From NCBI GenBank assembly GCA_003024785.1, contig PUQB01000084.1, forward strand, positions 245,346-309,345: a DNA stretch of 64,000 bases, read 5' to 3'. The position numbers were made by a program, and so were the translations under genes. Position 1 is the stretch's first letter, and every line of letters begins with the position of its first letter. Under the pieces are notes generated by a model. That model saw nothing but the letters and a program-made list of their open reading frames with translations, ran no database searches and was not told where the DNA came from. Source of the DNA: Selaginella tamariscina (lineage: Eukaryota > Streptophyta > Lycopodiopsida > Selaginellales > Selaginellaceae). Of the stretch, positions 1 through 13,006 are shown one piece after another.

Positions 1-566
1 ATCCTATCCGGTTCCTGTCTTGCTCCTAAATCCTGTCCTGTTCTTGTCTCGCTCCTGAATCCTGTCCTACTCCTGATTCCTGAGTTCCCAGTTCCTGTCA
101 TGCTATCTTGCTCCAGTTCCTATCCTGCTCCCTGTCTTACTCCTGAGTTCCTAGTTCCTATCCTGCTCCGGTTCCTATCCAGCTCCTTGTCTTGTTATCC
201 TGCCCCTTGTCTTGCTATCCAGCTCCGGTTCCTATCTAGCTCCGGTTCCTATCCAGCTCCTTGTCCTGCTATCCTGCTCCGGTTCCTATCCAGCTCCTTG
301 TCCTGTTATCCTGCTCCAGTTCTTATCCTACTCCTTGTCCTACTCCTAAGTTCCTAGTTCCTATCCTGCTCCAGTTCCTATCCTGTTCCTTGTCCTACTC
401 CTTGTTCTGTTCCTGAGTTCCAAGTTCCTATCCTACTCCTTGTCCTACTCCTTGTTCTGTTCCTGAGTTCCAAGTTCCTATCCTACTCCTTGTCCGACTC
501 CTGAGTCAAGCCTTCTTGTTCTCAAAATCCTACTCTCTTTCCTTGTTCCTGGATCGTGGCTTGACA
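1..566 (+). repeat. Ty3/gypsy LTR, partial, inverted relative to adjacent element, rich in minisatellite
   Basis: The stretch ends in CGTGGCTTGACA at 566, the terminal motif of the LTRs seen (on the opposite strand) at 3392, 58632 and 62494. It is largely a degenerate minisatellite built from words such as TCCTGTCTTGCTCC and GGTTCCTATCC, the reverse complement of the array inside the LTR at 3392-4225. The left end lies outside the window. Orientation is opposite to the integrase fragment that starts at 567, so it is not a simple 3' LTR of that element. Open frames across it (Leu/Ser/Cys/Pro-rich) are repeat artefacts. Confidence 0.75.
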
Positions 567-940
567 ACGACCAGGAAGAGAAGAAGGATGATACGGCTCC
601 AAAAAGAGGTGTGAACAGGATGAAGTTTCACCGTAGATGGTAACTCTAGTCAGAAAGTTACAGGATTTGACCTCAGCCGCAATCCTATAAGGGCCCAATC
701 TTTTGAAAAATCCAACTTAGAAGAAGGCATGTTGATGCAAATATGCGACAAAGAAGCCCAACACGAGATCACCAATCTTATATTGTAGGGTGCTAGATTG
801 AGATGAGCATCAGCATGATGTTTGTACCGTTCTTGTGCCTATTGAAGATGAACCCGGAGATTATCCTGTACCTGACGAAGATGCTGGAGACAATCATGTA
901 CTACAAGAGCGGAAGAAGGAAAAGTAGGAGGAGCAACCTG
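567..940 (-). pseudogene. Ty3/gypsy integrase C-terminal fragment
   Basis: DNA at 567-940 is closely similar to 63345-63690 in the complete-looking integrase region at the right end of the window (shared words around GAAGAAGGATGATACGGCTCC and GTGAAGTTTCACCG-type sequence). It therefore derives from the integrase C-terminal part just upstream of the chromodomain, read on the minus strand. No open frame survives. It abuts an inverted LTR on its left and the ~110-bp array on its right. Confidence 0.7.
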
Positions 941-1835
941 TAGTGTTGATGAACTGACAAGAGGTGAATCAGGAATGGAAAGAGCTTGCAGATGTGCTGA
1001 GGAACTGACATGAAGTGAATCAGGAGTGGAGAGAACCTGTAGATGTGCTGAGGAACTGACATAAGGTGAATCATGTCAAGGGGGAATCTTCAACACTAAT
1101 ACAAGATTGGAAGAACCCTGTACAGGAAACTGTGAACTAAGGAGAACTGGAGAATGTGTTAATGAACTAATCGGAGGTGAATCCTATTGAGGAGAAACCT
1201 TTAACACTGGTATAGGATTGGAAAAAACTTGTATAGGAAACCGTGAACTGAGGAGAGCCTGAGAATGTGCTGACGAATTGACAGGAGGTGGATCCTATTG
1301 AGAAGGAACCTTTGGAAACCACGAATTGAGGAGAGCCTGAAAATGTGCTGAGGAACTGACAGGAGGTGGATCCTGTCGAGGAGGAGTCTTCACACTGATA
1401 TAGGATTGGAAAAACCCTGTACAGGAAACCGCGAACTGAGGAGAGCCTAAGAATGTGCTGACAAACTGACAAGAGATGGATCCTGTCGAGGAGGAATCTT
1501 CAACACTGATACAGGATTGGAAGAACCCTGTACATGAAACCGTGAACTGAGGAGAGCCTGAGAATGTGCTAACGAACTAACAGGAGGTGGATCCTGTTGA
1601 GGAGGAACCTTCGGAAACCGCGAACTGAGAAGAGCCTGAAAATGTGCTGACAAACTGACAGGAGGTGGATCCTGTCGAGGAGGAGTCTTCAACACTGATA
1701 CAGGATTGGAAGAACCCTGTACAGGAATTTGCGACCTTATAGGAGTGGAGAGAGCCTATGGATGTGCTGAGGAACTAACATAGGTGAATCTTGTCGAAGA
1801 GGAATCTTCAACTCTGATTCAGGAACATGCATGGT
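941..1835. repeat. Tandem array, ~110-bp unit with ~79- and ~50-bp short variants
   Basis: The word AATGTGCTGA or a close variant recurs at about 991, 1042, 1153, 1263, 1342, 1452, 1563, 1641 and 1761, giving spacings of about 51, 111, 110, 79, 110, 111, 78 and 120 bp. Each unit contains GAACTGACAGGAGGTG, GGATCCTGTCGAGGAGGA, ACACTGATACAGGATTGG and CCCTGTACAGGAAACC. The array sits between gag/protease and integrase remnants of one element, where reverse transcriptase would normally be. Open frames on the minus strand here are repeat translations. Confidence 0.85.
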
Positions 1836-1943
1836 CAATCATGAAGCTTGTACTGCCTCAAACACTAAGGACGTATCATGCACGCCAGAAGGTACAAGAT
1901 TGATCTTGGCTGCTGGAGAGGAAAACGTGAGCGTCCTAGACCT

Positions 1944-3279
1944 CTAGTCGATCTGAGGATTTGCAACCACGAACCATGGCATGCCCAAAATGATGGGAGT
2001 CGACCGAGTCTTGATCAAGTTGAAGAAAATCGAACAATTAAATGCATCATAACTGCAAGAGAGAGGTGTGGTAGCATGAGTAACTACGCCTGAAGTAATT
2101 AGATGACCATCGGCCACCTCTACAGGAACTGCACGCTTCAACTTCACCACTGGAATGCCATGTTGAGTTGCAAAAGTGTCATTCATAAAGCATGCATTTG
2201 CACCAGTGTCTAACAGGGCAAACTCCTTGAGTTCACGATTGTTGAGGCAGATGTGTATAGGAAACTTGAGTGATGGAATGGTATGAGCAACACCAATGGA
2301 GCCTACACCTATGTCCAACTTCGCGGCTCCTAGACAGAGTGGACATTGAACTTCAGCTTCAACTTCGCACGTCTTGAACTTTATGGCTTTAACAGGACAT
2401 TCCGCCATCTTATGTCCTGTTTCACCACAATACAAGCATAAGTTCTCATTGCGATGGCGTTGCTTTTCTACAGCTGAAAGTGGACCACGCTTGTATTTCT
2501 CAACCTCCATAGGGACTACTGTAGAAAGTGTCACAGGAACATGTGCTACAGCTATAGAATTGACTTGCAGGAACTGTTGACGGGATTTTTCTTGACGACG
2601 CTCAAACAAACGGTTGTCACAGCGAACGGCCTGGTGCATGATCTTCGCTAAGGTTTGGGCATCCAGTAATGTAAGGAGAAGGTCCTTCACGTCATCCCTC
2701 AACCCAAAACAAAAATGTTCGATCAATGCAGTCTCGTCCCATGGAACGTTCGTGCAAAGTTGTTGAAATGCAGATGCATAGACGAAAACTGGTCGGGATC
2801 CTTGTGTGAGCTTCCATAACTTCGTGCATGCAGAACGATACTTATCAGGACCTCCAAAACAGACTTCAAAGGCAGCCACAAATCCTTCAAAGTCGTTCAT
2901 TAATGGGTCGTCACGCTCCAGTAAAGGAGCAACCCAAGCCTGTGGACAACTAGTAAGGATGCCAAAAGGCCAACCTTTTGTGCATCAGTTGAGTAGCGAC
3001 GTGGTTGTATGCGGATCAAGAGCCGGATCTAATTCAAGAAACCTTGAAAATCGGCATGATTGCCACTGAACTTTTCTGGCATCCTGATCTTCTGTTCTAA
3101 AGAAAAGTTCGATGAAGAGGAAACCATGAATGCTTGAGAAAGAGCTTGTGCAGCAGCCTTGGAGGATGCATCAACAGCTGCATGCGTTGCATTAGTGGAA
3201 CTTTGCAGATCTGTGACCACTTGGCGCAAAGTGGCCAACTGATGAAGCAACATTTAATGCTCGCGTTGAAAGTGCTCAA
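1944..3279 (-). pseudogene. Ty3/gypsy gag and aspartic protease, decayed
   Basis: The minus-strand frame from 2900 to 1944 reads as retrotransposon gag followed by protease: a capsid-like segment, a CCHC zinc knuckle (CLYCGETGHKMAEC), then a retropepsin active site LLDTGA and a downstream ILGMPWF motif. The N-terminal gag part is in another frame (3253-3029), joined through a frameshifted stretch that contains an in-frame stop. No reverse transcriptase follows the protease; a tandem array begins instead. Family-level identification rests on the order zinc knuckle then DTGA protease. It is non-functional as it stands. Confidence 0.85.
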
Positions 3280-3391
3280 AATCGGCCAAGATATATGAAA
3301 GGAAAAACAAAAAGAGGAGAATGAAGGAGGAAAACCAAGAAAAAAAAAGTAACTGGGAATCAGAGAGTTATGAAAGCAGTTACTATCAAAC

Positions 3392-4225
3392 TGTCAAGCC
3401 ACGATCCAGAAATAAGGAAGATAGCAGGATTTTGAAAACAAGGAGGCTTAACTCAAGAGTCGGACAAGGAGCAGGATAAGAACTGGAGCAGGATAGCGGG
3501 GCAAGGAGTAGGATAGGAACCAGAGCAGGATAGCAGGACAAGGAGCAGGATAGGAAATGGAGCAGGATAGCAGGACAAGGAACAGGATAGCAGGACAAGG
3601 AGCAGGATAGAAAATGGAGCAGAATAACAAAACAGGGAGCAGGATAGGAACTGGGAACTTAGGAATCATGAGTAGGACAGGATCCAGGAGTGAGACAAGA
3701 ATAGGACAGGATCTAGGAGTAAGACAGGAACAAGACAGGATCCGGGAGCAAAACAGGAGTAGGACAGGATCCAAGAGCAAGACAGGAAGGGCAAGACAGG
3801 ATCCCGGAACAAGACAAGAATAGGACAAGATCCGGAAGCAAGACAGGAGCAGGACAAGATCCAGGAGCAAGATAGGAGCAAGACAGGATCCAGGAACAAG
3901 ACAGGATCCAAGAGCGAGACAAGAAGCAAGGAGCAAGACAAGAACATGATAAGATAAGATTGATCGTAGTAAGACTGGTGTTAATAGTAATTGATTGTAT
4001 AACAATTAGGTCAGAGCTTTTATGCTCACAACTCCAAGCTAATCTGGTCATGAGTCTAATCTAGTCATGGGCTAAAAATAGTGACCCTTATTCTTTAGGC
4101 ATATCCTATAAGAATATTCTGTAGGAATATTCTGTAGGTATATCCTATAGGCATATCCTGTAAGTATATCCTATAGGCATATCCTCCTATATTCGGAATC
4201 TTGCATCCTGTATTGGGTTGTGACA
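3392..4225 (-). repeat. Ty3/gypsy LTR (5' LTR of the minus-strand element)
   Basis: Bounded by TGTCAAGCCACGATCC at 3392 and GGGTTGTGACA ending at 4225, i.e. TG..CA ends with a short TGTCA/TGACA inverted terminal repeat. The interior holds a purine-rich minisatellite (about 3470-3950; words GGAGCAAGACAGGA and ACAGGATCC), a unique block shared with 62784-62875 (TTTTATGCTCACAACTCC), and a ~17-bp repeat of GCATATCCTGTAGGAATATCC type at 4095-4190. gag lies downstream on the minus strand, so this is the 5' LTR. I could not recognise a standard primer-binding site next to 3391. Confidence 0.85.
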
Positions 4226-6397
4226 TGCAGTAGCAAGATATTTGAACCAGCCTTAAAACCATAACTCCGAACCAAAGCAAGGGACTTCAAGAGCCACTAT
4301 AGTTCACAAAATGCCATTGTAGCAAATGATACATCCTGCCTCTAAGTATGCTTGTCGGCCATCTTCCAAGACCATTGTTAACTCAAACTCACAACAATCA
4401 GTAGAACCTGCCTCTGCATCTTCCCTTCAGTCAACATCTAAGACCCTCATGACCTTCGTCCTCGTCCAACACCACACATGGGCAGTCGGACTCACTGTAT
4501 TCATCCTCCACATCCTCCTTATCCCTTTCTTAAAGGAAAAAATGTTTTGAAGCACCGGCTCTGTTTAAACTTGTTGCACTTGTCCTCACTTCATCATTTA
4601 TGTTCAACCTCACTCCATTACCACATTCATTCGGGCTCACTATGTTGGGGCCAAATGTTTCGTTCAAACTCGCTATATTCATCCTCACTCCATAATCCAT
4701 ATTGTTTGTCCTTACTCCACTACTATATCCAGTCATCCTCACTCCATCATCAGAGCCGAACTCTCGTTTGTCCCCTCTACCCCCTCTTCCAAAGAAAACA
4801 AAGTTTGAAGCGTCAAGGCAAAAAGGAGAAAGGGAATAGAAACAATAAGGCAAACACTCTTAATAGCACCATAATTAGGGAAATACATTCAACCTAAAAT
4901 TTTGGCAAAAGTGACTCAACTCTTGGAATATGAAATTTTTCAATAGTAGAAATAATTAAAGACTGTAAACGAAACAAAAGTAAGATTCTCGACTTCATGT
5001 ACATGCTTAACATCAAGATTAATATGAGAAGGACAAAAAATACTCAATTTAACACTTGATTGAGAATGAGAATCATAAGAGTCACAAATGATTAACGTGC
5101 TAAGAAAAGAAAATACTACAAATGAGAAAAAAACACTAGGAACATGAAAAGGTGACTCTAGTCGAGAAATATGAAAAGAAAAAGAGAATCAAATGATAAA
5201 TTTATCAAGTGACACCTACTTGGCAAGATCTTTAACTCATTCGCTAAATTACCTTAAAGAACTCGAGCTCAAACTCCTTATCACAATTAGGAATCAACTC
5301 GAGCTCGTACATATTGTCTTTTCACAAGCTCGATCCTTGAACATTCTCTAAAAACTAGATTGCATTATTCATAACTCTCCAATCGATGTCATAATTCAGT
5401 TCTACATTAACGAGAGACGGTAGGACACCAAGAATATGAACAGTTGTGTAATCATGTTCCATATAAGTTGACGATGACAATACATCAAGGATGGATGCAG
5501 CACCAACATGATCATGTCTCACAACACCAAAAGCTCGATTCAAAGAGGGCACAACTACATGAACAACGTTGTTAAATGATACCAATGATGTATCATCTGC
5601 AACCTTAATCACTCCTTAATTGATGATGATGTGGCATGGTGAAAGAAAAGAATGCAAAGAAATTTAAAAAAAATAAATAAATTCTGATAGTTAAAAACTA
5701 GATTTGACAAAAAGTTACAATAAATTTAAATTTACAAGAGAATGAGAGAATAAAATTTAAAGCACAATCTCAAACCTTGAACAAAGCATTGTTTAAAAAG
5801 CTTTGCCTTTAAAAGGACAACTTACAATGCCCCTCTGCCTTCACTATTGTGAGTGCTTGAGATATGAGAATAAGTATATTAATTAAGATTTAGACTCTTA
5901 CTTATATATAAAAATGGATGAACTAAATTCAGTCCCAATTGGACAATCCATATGCTATACTATTATAATTAATGCATTACCTAACACGGTAATACCATGT
6001 ATATACATGTATTTATGGATTTCACATAATTAAATTAAAATTCATGGTATTGTTAAAATTAAAATTATGTGTTTTAATTTTTAAAATTTTAATTTATCCA
6101 GTATGTTCTGTTTTGGTAAGGATACTTAAGTAAATATATATTTTCCTTGAAAAGTTAATATATTAAATATTTTGGATTTTAAAATCAAACGACTACTTTC
6201 TTATAGAATTAAAGTTTCAATGTTAATACTAACTTATACGAATTTAAACCAATAACTGTTAATACTGATTTACTTGAATTTAAAAGTTAATTATTAAACT
6301 GATATAAAACAAGTTTTAAAAGAATATTATCTTTATTTATTCGATAATTAAGTGTGCATACAGAAACTAAGTGGGAGGATAATATGAACAAAATGGG
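4226..6397. other. Intergenic, no gene recognised
   Basis: From 4400 to 4800 the plus strand is pyrimidine-rich, with loose repetition of CCTCACTCCAT and ACTCGCTATATTCATCC words. From 4850 the DNA is AT-rich and increasingly simple. Short open frames (for example 5355-5612 minus, 74-139 aa elsewhere) have no recognisable domain or splice context. The last few hundred bases must contain the 3' UTR and poly(A) region of the VPS13 gene, which ends at 6398. Confidence 0.6.
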
Positions 6398-7911
6398 TTA
6401 CAAAACTACGAGATAAGCAAGATCCGACGGCGGAGGTTGACTCTCCCTGGTAACAATGAAAGTCCTAGCTTCGTTTGCCACCCTCCAAATGTTACAACTC
6501 CAAAATGCAGGATCCGCTGCCTCCCTCTTGAGTGCCGGCTCAACGTAACCGCCCTCTGCTGTGTTCCTCTTATTTACACAAAACACCGTCTCTATGTCCG
6601 GCTCGTAGTAATCGGCTACCGTCACCGAGCCTAACGACACGTAACCTGCCGGCGCCCTCGGCTTCCATATTGTTAATGGTGGCCTTGTATCCGTCCCTCG
6701 CTCACGCCACACCTACACGCACATTAGTGTGTGTGTTTAATGTGGATTATACATATATTTATATATATGATTCTTATTGCAAAATATACATGGATATAGT
6801 GCCTGTATGACAGTGTAATGTGTGTATAAACCAGCAACGGATGTAGTTTTGTGCACATGTATATGTTCATATCTAGAATCTATGTATTTTGTGTGTGTAC
6901 CACTGAAAACTGTCATTAGTATAAATGCGTGTGTGTATGTATGTGCAGATGTAATATATGTGTGTCAAAATGTGAGAAATCTGTACGTGCATTTGTGTGT
7001 ATATCTAAAAACAATGGGCATACAAAATATACTATTGATGCATATGAGTATCGTATACCTGTTCAAAACCTTGGGGAGAGCAAAACTGTCATCGTAAATC
7101 GGGTACACAAGGACACTTTCGGGTTGATCTAAAGATTCCTGTATAACATCCCCATACTTGCATATCTGTACAATAAAACCATTTAAATAAGAAAATTCTC
7201 TCTCTCTCTCTCTCTTTACACACACACGTAGACATTTGATATGTTAAACTTCTCTTACCCGGATGGACATGCAGGCGCCAAATAGACATCTCCTTGCCAT
7301 CGTCACCCTACAATTTACATTAATTAATTGGTAAAATGTACTTCTTAGATGTATTAATATATATGCATGTATAGACATTTTTTACACACAACATCGTACT
7401 AAATATGATATGTATATACGATGTAATATATATATACTCAATGTCTTATGTTGCATAACATTTATAATAATAATATCATTGTATATGATATGGTAAATAT
7501 ATGATGTCATATATACTTAAACATGTGTTCTATGGTGTGAGTATGGTACTAGGCCCGCCTACAAATACGTCGAACACGCATAAATATAACATATACATCC
7601 GTAATATACCATATATTATTGTATGTGTCATGTGTGCGTGTGTAATATACCAATAAAACACATACCTGGGAGCACCAAATGAGGTTGAAATCGCTAATAA
7701 ACCTGCCTTTGGGGGGACTCGAGGTCGAGGTTCTTTCATGTTCAAGTGAGCTCTGGTGTGCAGATCCAAGCAAGGAACCAAATGTAGCTAGCATTGGAAC
7801 TGAGACTGGTGCAGATGGACCCGTCAGTAATCCAAGGGCTGTAGATGGTGCTGAGTTGCCATTTGAGCCTGCGTATGGTCTGCTACCTGGTTTAAGCTTC
7901 ATACTCTGCAT
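6398..7911 (-). other. VPS13: VPS13 C-terminal WxPRAPxGY block
   Basis: Exons 7911-7668, 7309-7253, 7165-7059 and 6711-6398 complete the protein. A Ser/Pro-rich segment is followed by KEMSIWRLHVHPG, YGDVIQESLDQPESVLVYP, then LTIWKPRAPAGYVSLGSVTV, FWSCNIWRVANEARTFIVTR and the stop. The same arrangement closes Arabidopsis At1g48090-type VPS13, so the gene's 3' end is inside the window and complete. Confidence 0.88.
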
Positions 7912-7969
7912 GTTATGAGCCGTGAATCAAATATATACATAAACAAACATGTAAGGTAATCATTTCTAA

Positions 7970-8012
<43 letters not shown>

Positions 8013-11000
8013 CACTACACACATACGTATATATCATCCCTATATGCGCATTTCCACATATAGACACATGTATATTATATATAAACCTGCTAATTAAGGA
8101 AATGAATCTCAAGTGACGTACAAGTCAAAGATAGTATAGAGAGTGATCTCTCTCACGTCATACAACTGTGTATATGCATAGTGACAAGGTTTTTGCCTTT
8201 TTTTTTCTTTTCTTTCTCTGTAGCTCACTTAGTGTGCATTGTCTATCTGTGTGTATCTCTGTATTTACGTATCCAATATATGACTAATAAGAAGGTTTTA
8301 CAACCAACCGGATAGACAAACATGTGCACGTGCATAAATTTACCATAACCAGCATGTGTGTATACATATACATGAAGGAGAGACACACACACAGAGAGGG
8401 GGGTAAACCAACCTCTGGACGGCGTTCAGGACCATACATTTCATAAGCCCGTTGAATAGAGACCATGATCTCCGCGGCCTGGTTAGTACCTGAAAGATAA
8501 AAACTTTCTAAATTTCTATTACTAATAGTATCATATGTATATACATATTCATTGTATGTTATGATTACTAATACTAAGTTAAATGTGATTTGGATAGTAC
8601 CTGGATGACACTTAACAACCCGCATAGTATCCCTCGTATCAAAGAGGGAACTCTCTTGCATTGAAGTCCTTAAATAAATAATTAATCTCGAAGGCCTCGC
8701 TGATTCCTTCGCATATTCCTTTGCTTGCTCCTAAGTTTATTAATACGAGGCATAACATGAGACACGTCTATATTATTACGACTGTTTAACTATTCACTAT
8801 ATATATATATATATAGCGAGGAGAAAGAGAGAGAGAGTACTAAATACACACCTGTTTGCCATGAGCGAGCTCCATTGTCATTAATTCATTCCAGGTTACA
8901 TCCCACACAATTGTACACGGATTCTTTCGCAAGTCTGGCTTCTTCTGAACTAGGAGCCCAGTTGGATGCTAAAAAAAAAACAACAACATAATATATACAC
9001 ATTTCATAATATTATGTAAAAATAATATATAAAACATATATTATGTATATATAGAGATGAATATGTCTGACATATAATACAATGCAAATACGTACACATA
9101 CAACACTATAATGCACATGCAAATCCACAAGAGATTACCTGTAATAATAGGACTCGTCTATGTGTAATGATAAGCGTTCGTGCTTTGGGAAGATTAAAAT
9201 GATCCTCATAAGCATCAGAGGCCGCAAACTTGCCACGTATCTTAAATATATCTACAGGTCCAAACAACGTCCCCCTTTGTGCTAGTTGTAACAAAACCTG
9301 AACAGGTATAAATTTATTAACACGAGCTTATATGTACATACGATATTGTATTGTATATGTATATACATGTAGTATGTATATGGTCTTATGTAATATATAG
9401 GTAATTATGATGTAATACCTGTCCTTGTGCTTTGTACTCGTCATAAGGACGAAGAATATTGTCACCTGAATTTGCAGTAAGGTATGCATTAGTATGTCAC
9501 AGGTGAACAATATACACTACATGTATATTACATCATGTATGTATGCAAATGTCCACACACACGTACCACCAATCACTCTCGGTAAACGACGTCTACGAAG
9601 CTGCTCTTCAGAAGTTAAGACAGCAGCCAGTTTCATACGTGTTGCGTTTGCTCCTTCAGTAGTTTTCGATAACAAATCGAGCACACCACTCACTGGCTGC
9701 ACTGCTGCACCTATAACCCCTTTGCCAACTCCTGCGGATTAGAGCTTTCATTAGATATTTCAATGTATGCACACACACACACACACATACACATACATTC
9801 GAGTGTATAAAACAGGTATGTACATATCAAGCGTCACACACGCACCAACACACACATACCTTGTAGAAATCCTTCAACTCCAGATGAACGTGCTCCTTCA
9901 AGTGGCTTTGTTAGTATTCCAGTTACTCCTCTAAAGAAGCCCTTAGCCAACGCTTCACCACCTTCTCGTATTCCATCCCCTATATCCTCCACTGCTGCTT
10001 TCGTTTCCTAAACAAAAAAAGCGAACGTATATTATGTCATAAATCATGTTGTAGAGAAAGATAATACTATATGAATATCCACAACAACATAAATACATAT
10101 ACAGAAAGTAAACATAAATATGATTAGCATGTATATACAAATATATGCACACACCCATATACACCTTGTATATACCTTTTTTGGCGGCCGCGTATGAACT
10201 TCTTGTCCATGGACAGAGCAGCTACACCTTTGCTCATATGTCCTAAAGCACTGCTTGCATTACCGAGCAGATCCACGCCAGTTAAGAGCTTCAGTGGCTG
10301 ACTCAGCATATCATTTCTCACACTGGCAATAGCAGCTGCAATAAGTGCACTCCTGCTCATGCATATATTCTCGTGTACGTGTGGCGTAATCCTCACCTGG
10401 TAGAAACACAAGTAAATACGTTTGTGCGTGTGCGTGTGAGTGCATTTATAACCAAATAGAAATAGCAGTGTGTGTATAAACACAAATATCACAATAAGTG
10501 TATTTGCGACTAAATGTATAAGCAAGTGCATATGCGTTATATATACACTAATATATTCTTCTATACTATATCTATTTACTAAATATATACGCTACACATA
10601 TTCATAATGATAATGTACCCACCGGCATATCATCTGTGTTCCCTAGAGAAGTCAACAACGTTGACCAGAAGCCAAGGACGCCACGTGGCCGCTGAGTTGG
10701 AGACATTGACAAAGTAACTTTAAACCTTATTTCCGAAGTATTTAGGAGCCTTCAAACACAAAGTATATCGGTCACATTACACAGCAGTTTATAGTACATG
10801 TAGACGGGTATAAAAAATAAATGATCTTCTTTAGAAACACATAAATGATTCTTTAGAAACACACACACACACACAGATATACATACATACATACATACAT
10901 ACATATACATATACATATATATATATATTCAAATTTATACCCAATGCTGATGATTGGATCTAGAGCTACGGCTGTCGTTGAGCTACTCGTTAACTGCTCG

Positions 11001-12972
11001 AAATTCAAACGGTTGAACATTTCATGTAAACGCCAAATTATTGGCTCGTGTATATTCACCATAAACGATACATTGGGTACGTTAGGACCCTGCAAACAAA
11101 CAAAGGAACTAAGTATGCAAACCATACATACATGAAAAACGAAAAGATACACACATTAGATCCATTACGTACACACACACACACACACACACCTGGATGC
11201 CAATATACGGATACACTTGCTGGTCAGATAAGTTGTTCTCCTTTAAAGTAACAGTAACGTTCAATAAGAACTCAGCGTCTTTCGAAGTATCTTGTGGTGA
11301 AAAGAGCACAGGCATTGGGGTTAATGGCAGTTGGTTATCAACTTGTAACCCGTCGACTTTAAGCTTAAACCTGTATACATTACACACATATATGTAAAGA
11401 CATGCATACATATATGTCTACAGTATTAAATATCGAGAGAACTAAATATATAAATACACCGTATATCCACAAACATGGAAACACACACACACCTGCTAAT
11501 ATGTGAGCCGAGTCCAGTTGAATATGAAATAAAAAAGTTTTGGATAGATATATAAAGAAGCTCCTCTGGTGTGTGGTCCACTATTGAAAGTCCAAGCTCG
11601 GCAAGTTCGAATGAAGTATGAAATTGATTCTCAAACTGAAAATATTATAAACAACCTCGATTAATTTAATGATTCATATGACATACATTATGATTTGAGA
11701 ATACAATAGTATATATACATCGAAACTACACAGGCATAACGATAGATAACTACTTAGCCTAAACTAAATCATCATAACTTAGATATAACCAAATATAAAC
11801 ACGGTATGTCTAATAACATAATATGTTAAACAATATGACCTTACTTTTAGTAAAACAATAGGCTACTACATCTGTATATATGTACATATATATGTAGATC
11901 AAGTAATATTAAAAAAATGCACAATCATGTGTGTGTGTTAAACATACAATTATATGTGTATTCATACAAACATATGCTAGATAATACCTGTGTTGTAGTT
12001 TGAGAATGTTGTGTAGAAGCTGATGATGCACTAATTTGCATATCTTGTGTTTTAGTTGAAGCAAAACTATATATTGAAGCCAAATAATTCGTCCCGTCCC
12101 GACTAACTTTAACTTGACAGGGGCCAGAAGGCTGATAAGTCCTACTCTCGTCAATCTTGTATTTCTCCGAATGATCGTTACCGTGAATCTCGAGCATATG
12201 TGGAAGGTCCAGATTCTCCATGCAAAGGTCTCACACCTTCCTGGTGATAAACATTGCCACGACTCAGGTGAAGTACCCTCTTGACGGTAATTAATTGCAA
12301 ACGAGGATTTATTTTCAATCCTGTAAAAAAGTAAAAAAAATCAGCTTATATTTTGTTTTACTTATAGGAATATTATATCTAAAGATATATAAACATGAGG
12401 AAGAGGGAAGCAGAAACACAGATGAATGCAAGGTTCTTCCGACACAGATACACGTACAAGGAGAATTGGCTTGTATGTGTCCCTATCTATGTATACATGT
12501 GTGCGTGTCAGATCATGTACGTATTATACACAGACAAACATATATACGTGCGTGCGTGTGTGTACGTATGTGTTTTCTTATTTATCCATAGACATGCGCG
12601 TGCGTGTATGTAAGTATTTAGAACCGTCACTATATGTAAGTATTATACATACGTACACTATATGATACATTTAATATGTTAATACATGTAACTTCTACTG
12701 TATGTATATTTTACGAGTCTAAACTTAATATAAATACCTGTACGGTCCATGACTTGAAGCATATCGGAATATAACGAGCTGAGAAGCATGCCTAGAAGCA
12801 CTTCGGACTTCCGTGCGGATATTCAGGGTTTGCTCACCAGTTGTACTTGTCAGCTTTACGTGAATTGTCCCTATAGTGTCTATTCTAAAGGGCAAACTCC
12901 ATCTATATCCTTCAAGGCAAATCTACAAAGTATAGCAATCGTAGTTAATGAGTGTACGTGCGTGCGTGCCTC

Positions 12973-13006
<34 letters not shown>

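Noticed and set aside
100-357. Leu/Ser/Pro/Cys-rich open frame, and similar frames at 3386-4005
   Set aside because: They are translations of the LTR minisatellite, open in several frames at once; no coding signal.
1167-1695. Open frames on the minus strand with repeated SLSAHFQALLSSRF
   Set aside because: They follow the ~110-bp tandem array and shift frame with the unit length; repeat artefact, not a repeat protein.
4478-4897. 139-aa open frame, His/Ser/Leu-rich, plus strand
   Set aside because: Lies in pyrimidine-rich repeated DNA, no domain, overlapping open frame on the other strand, no promoter or splice evidence.
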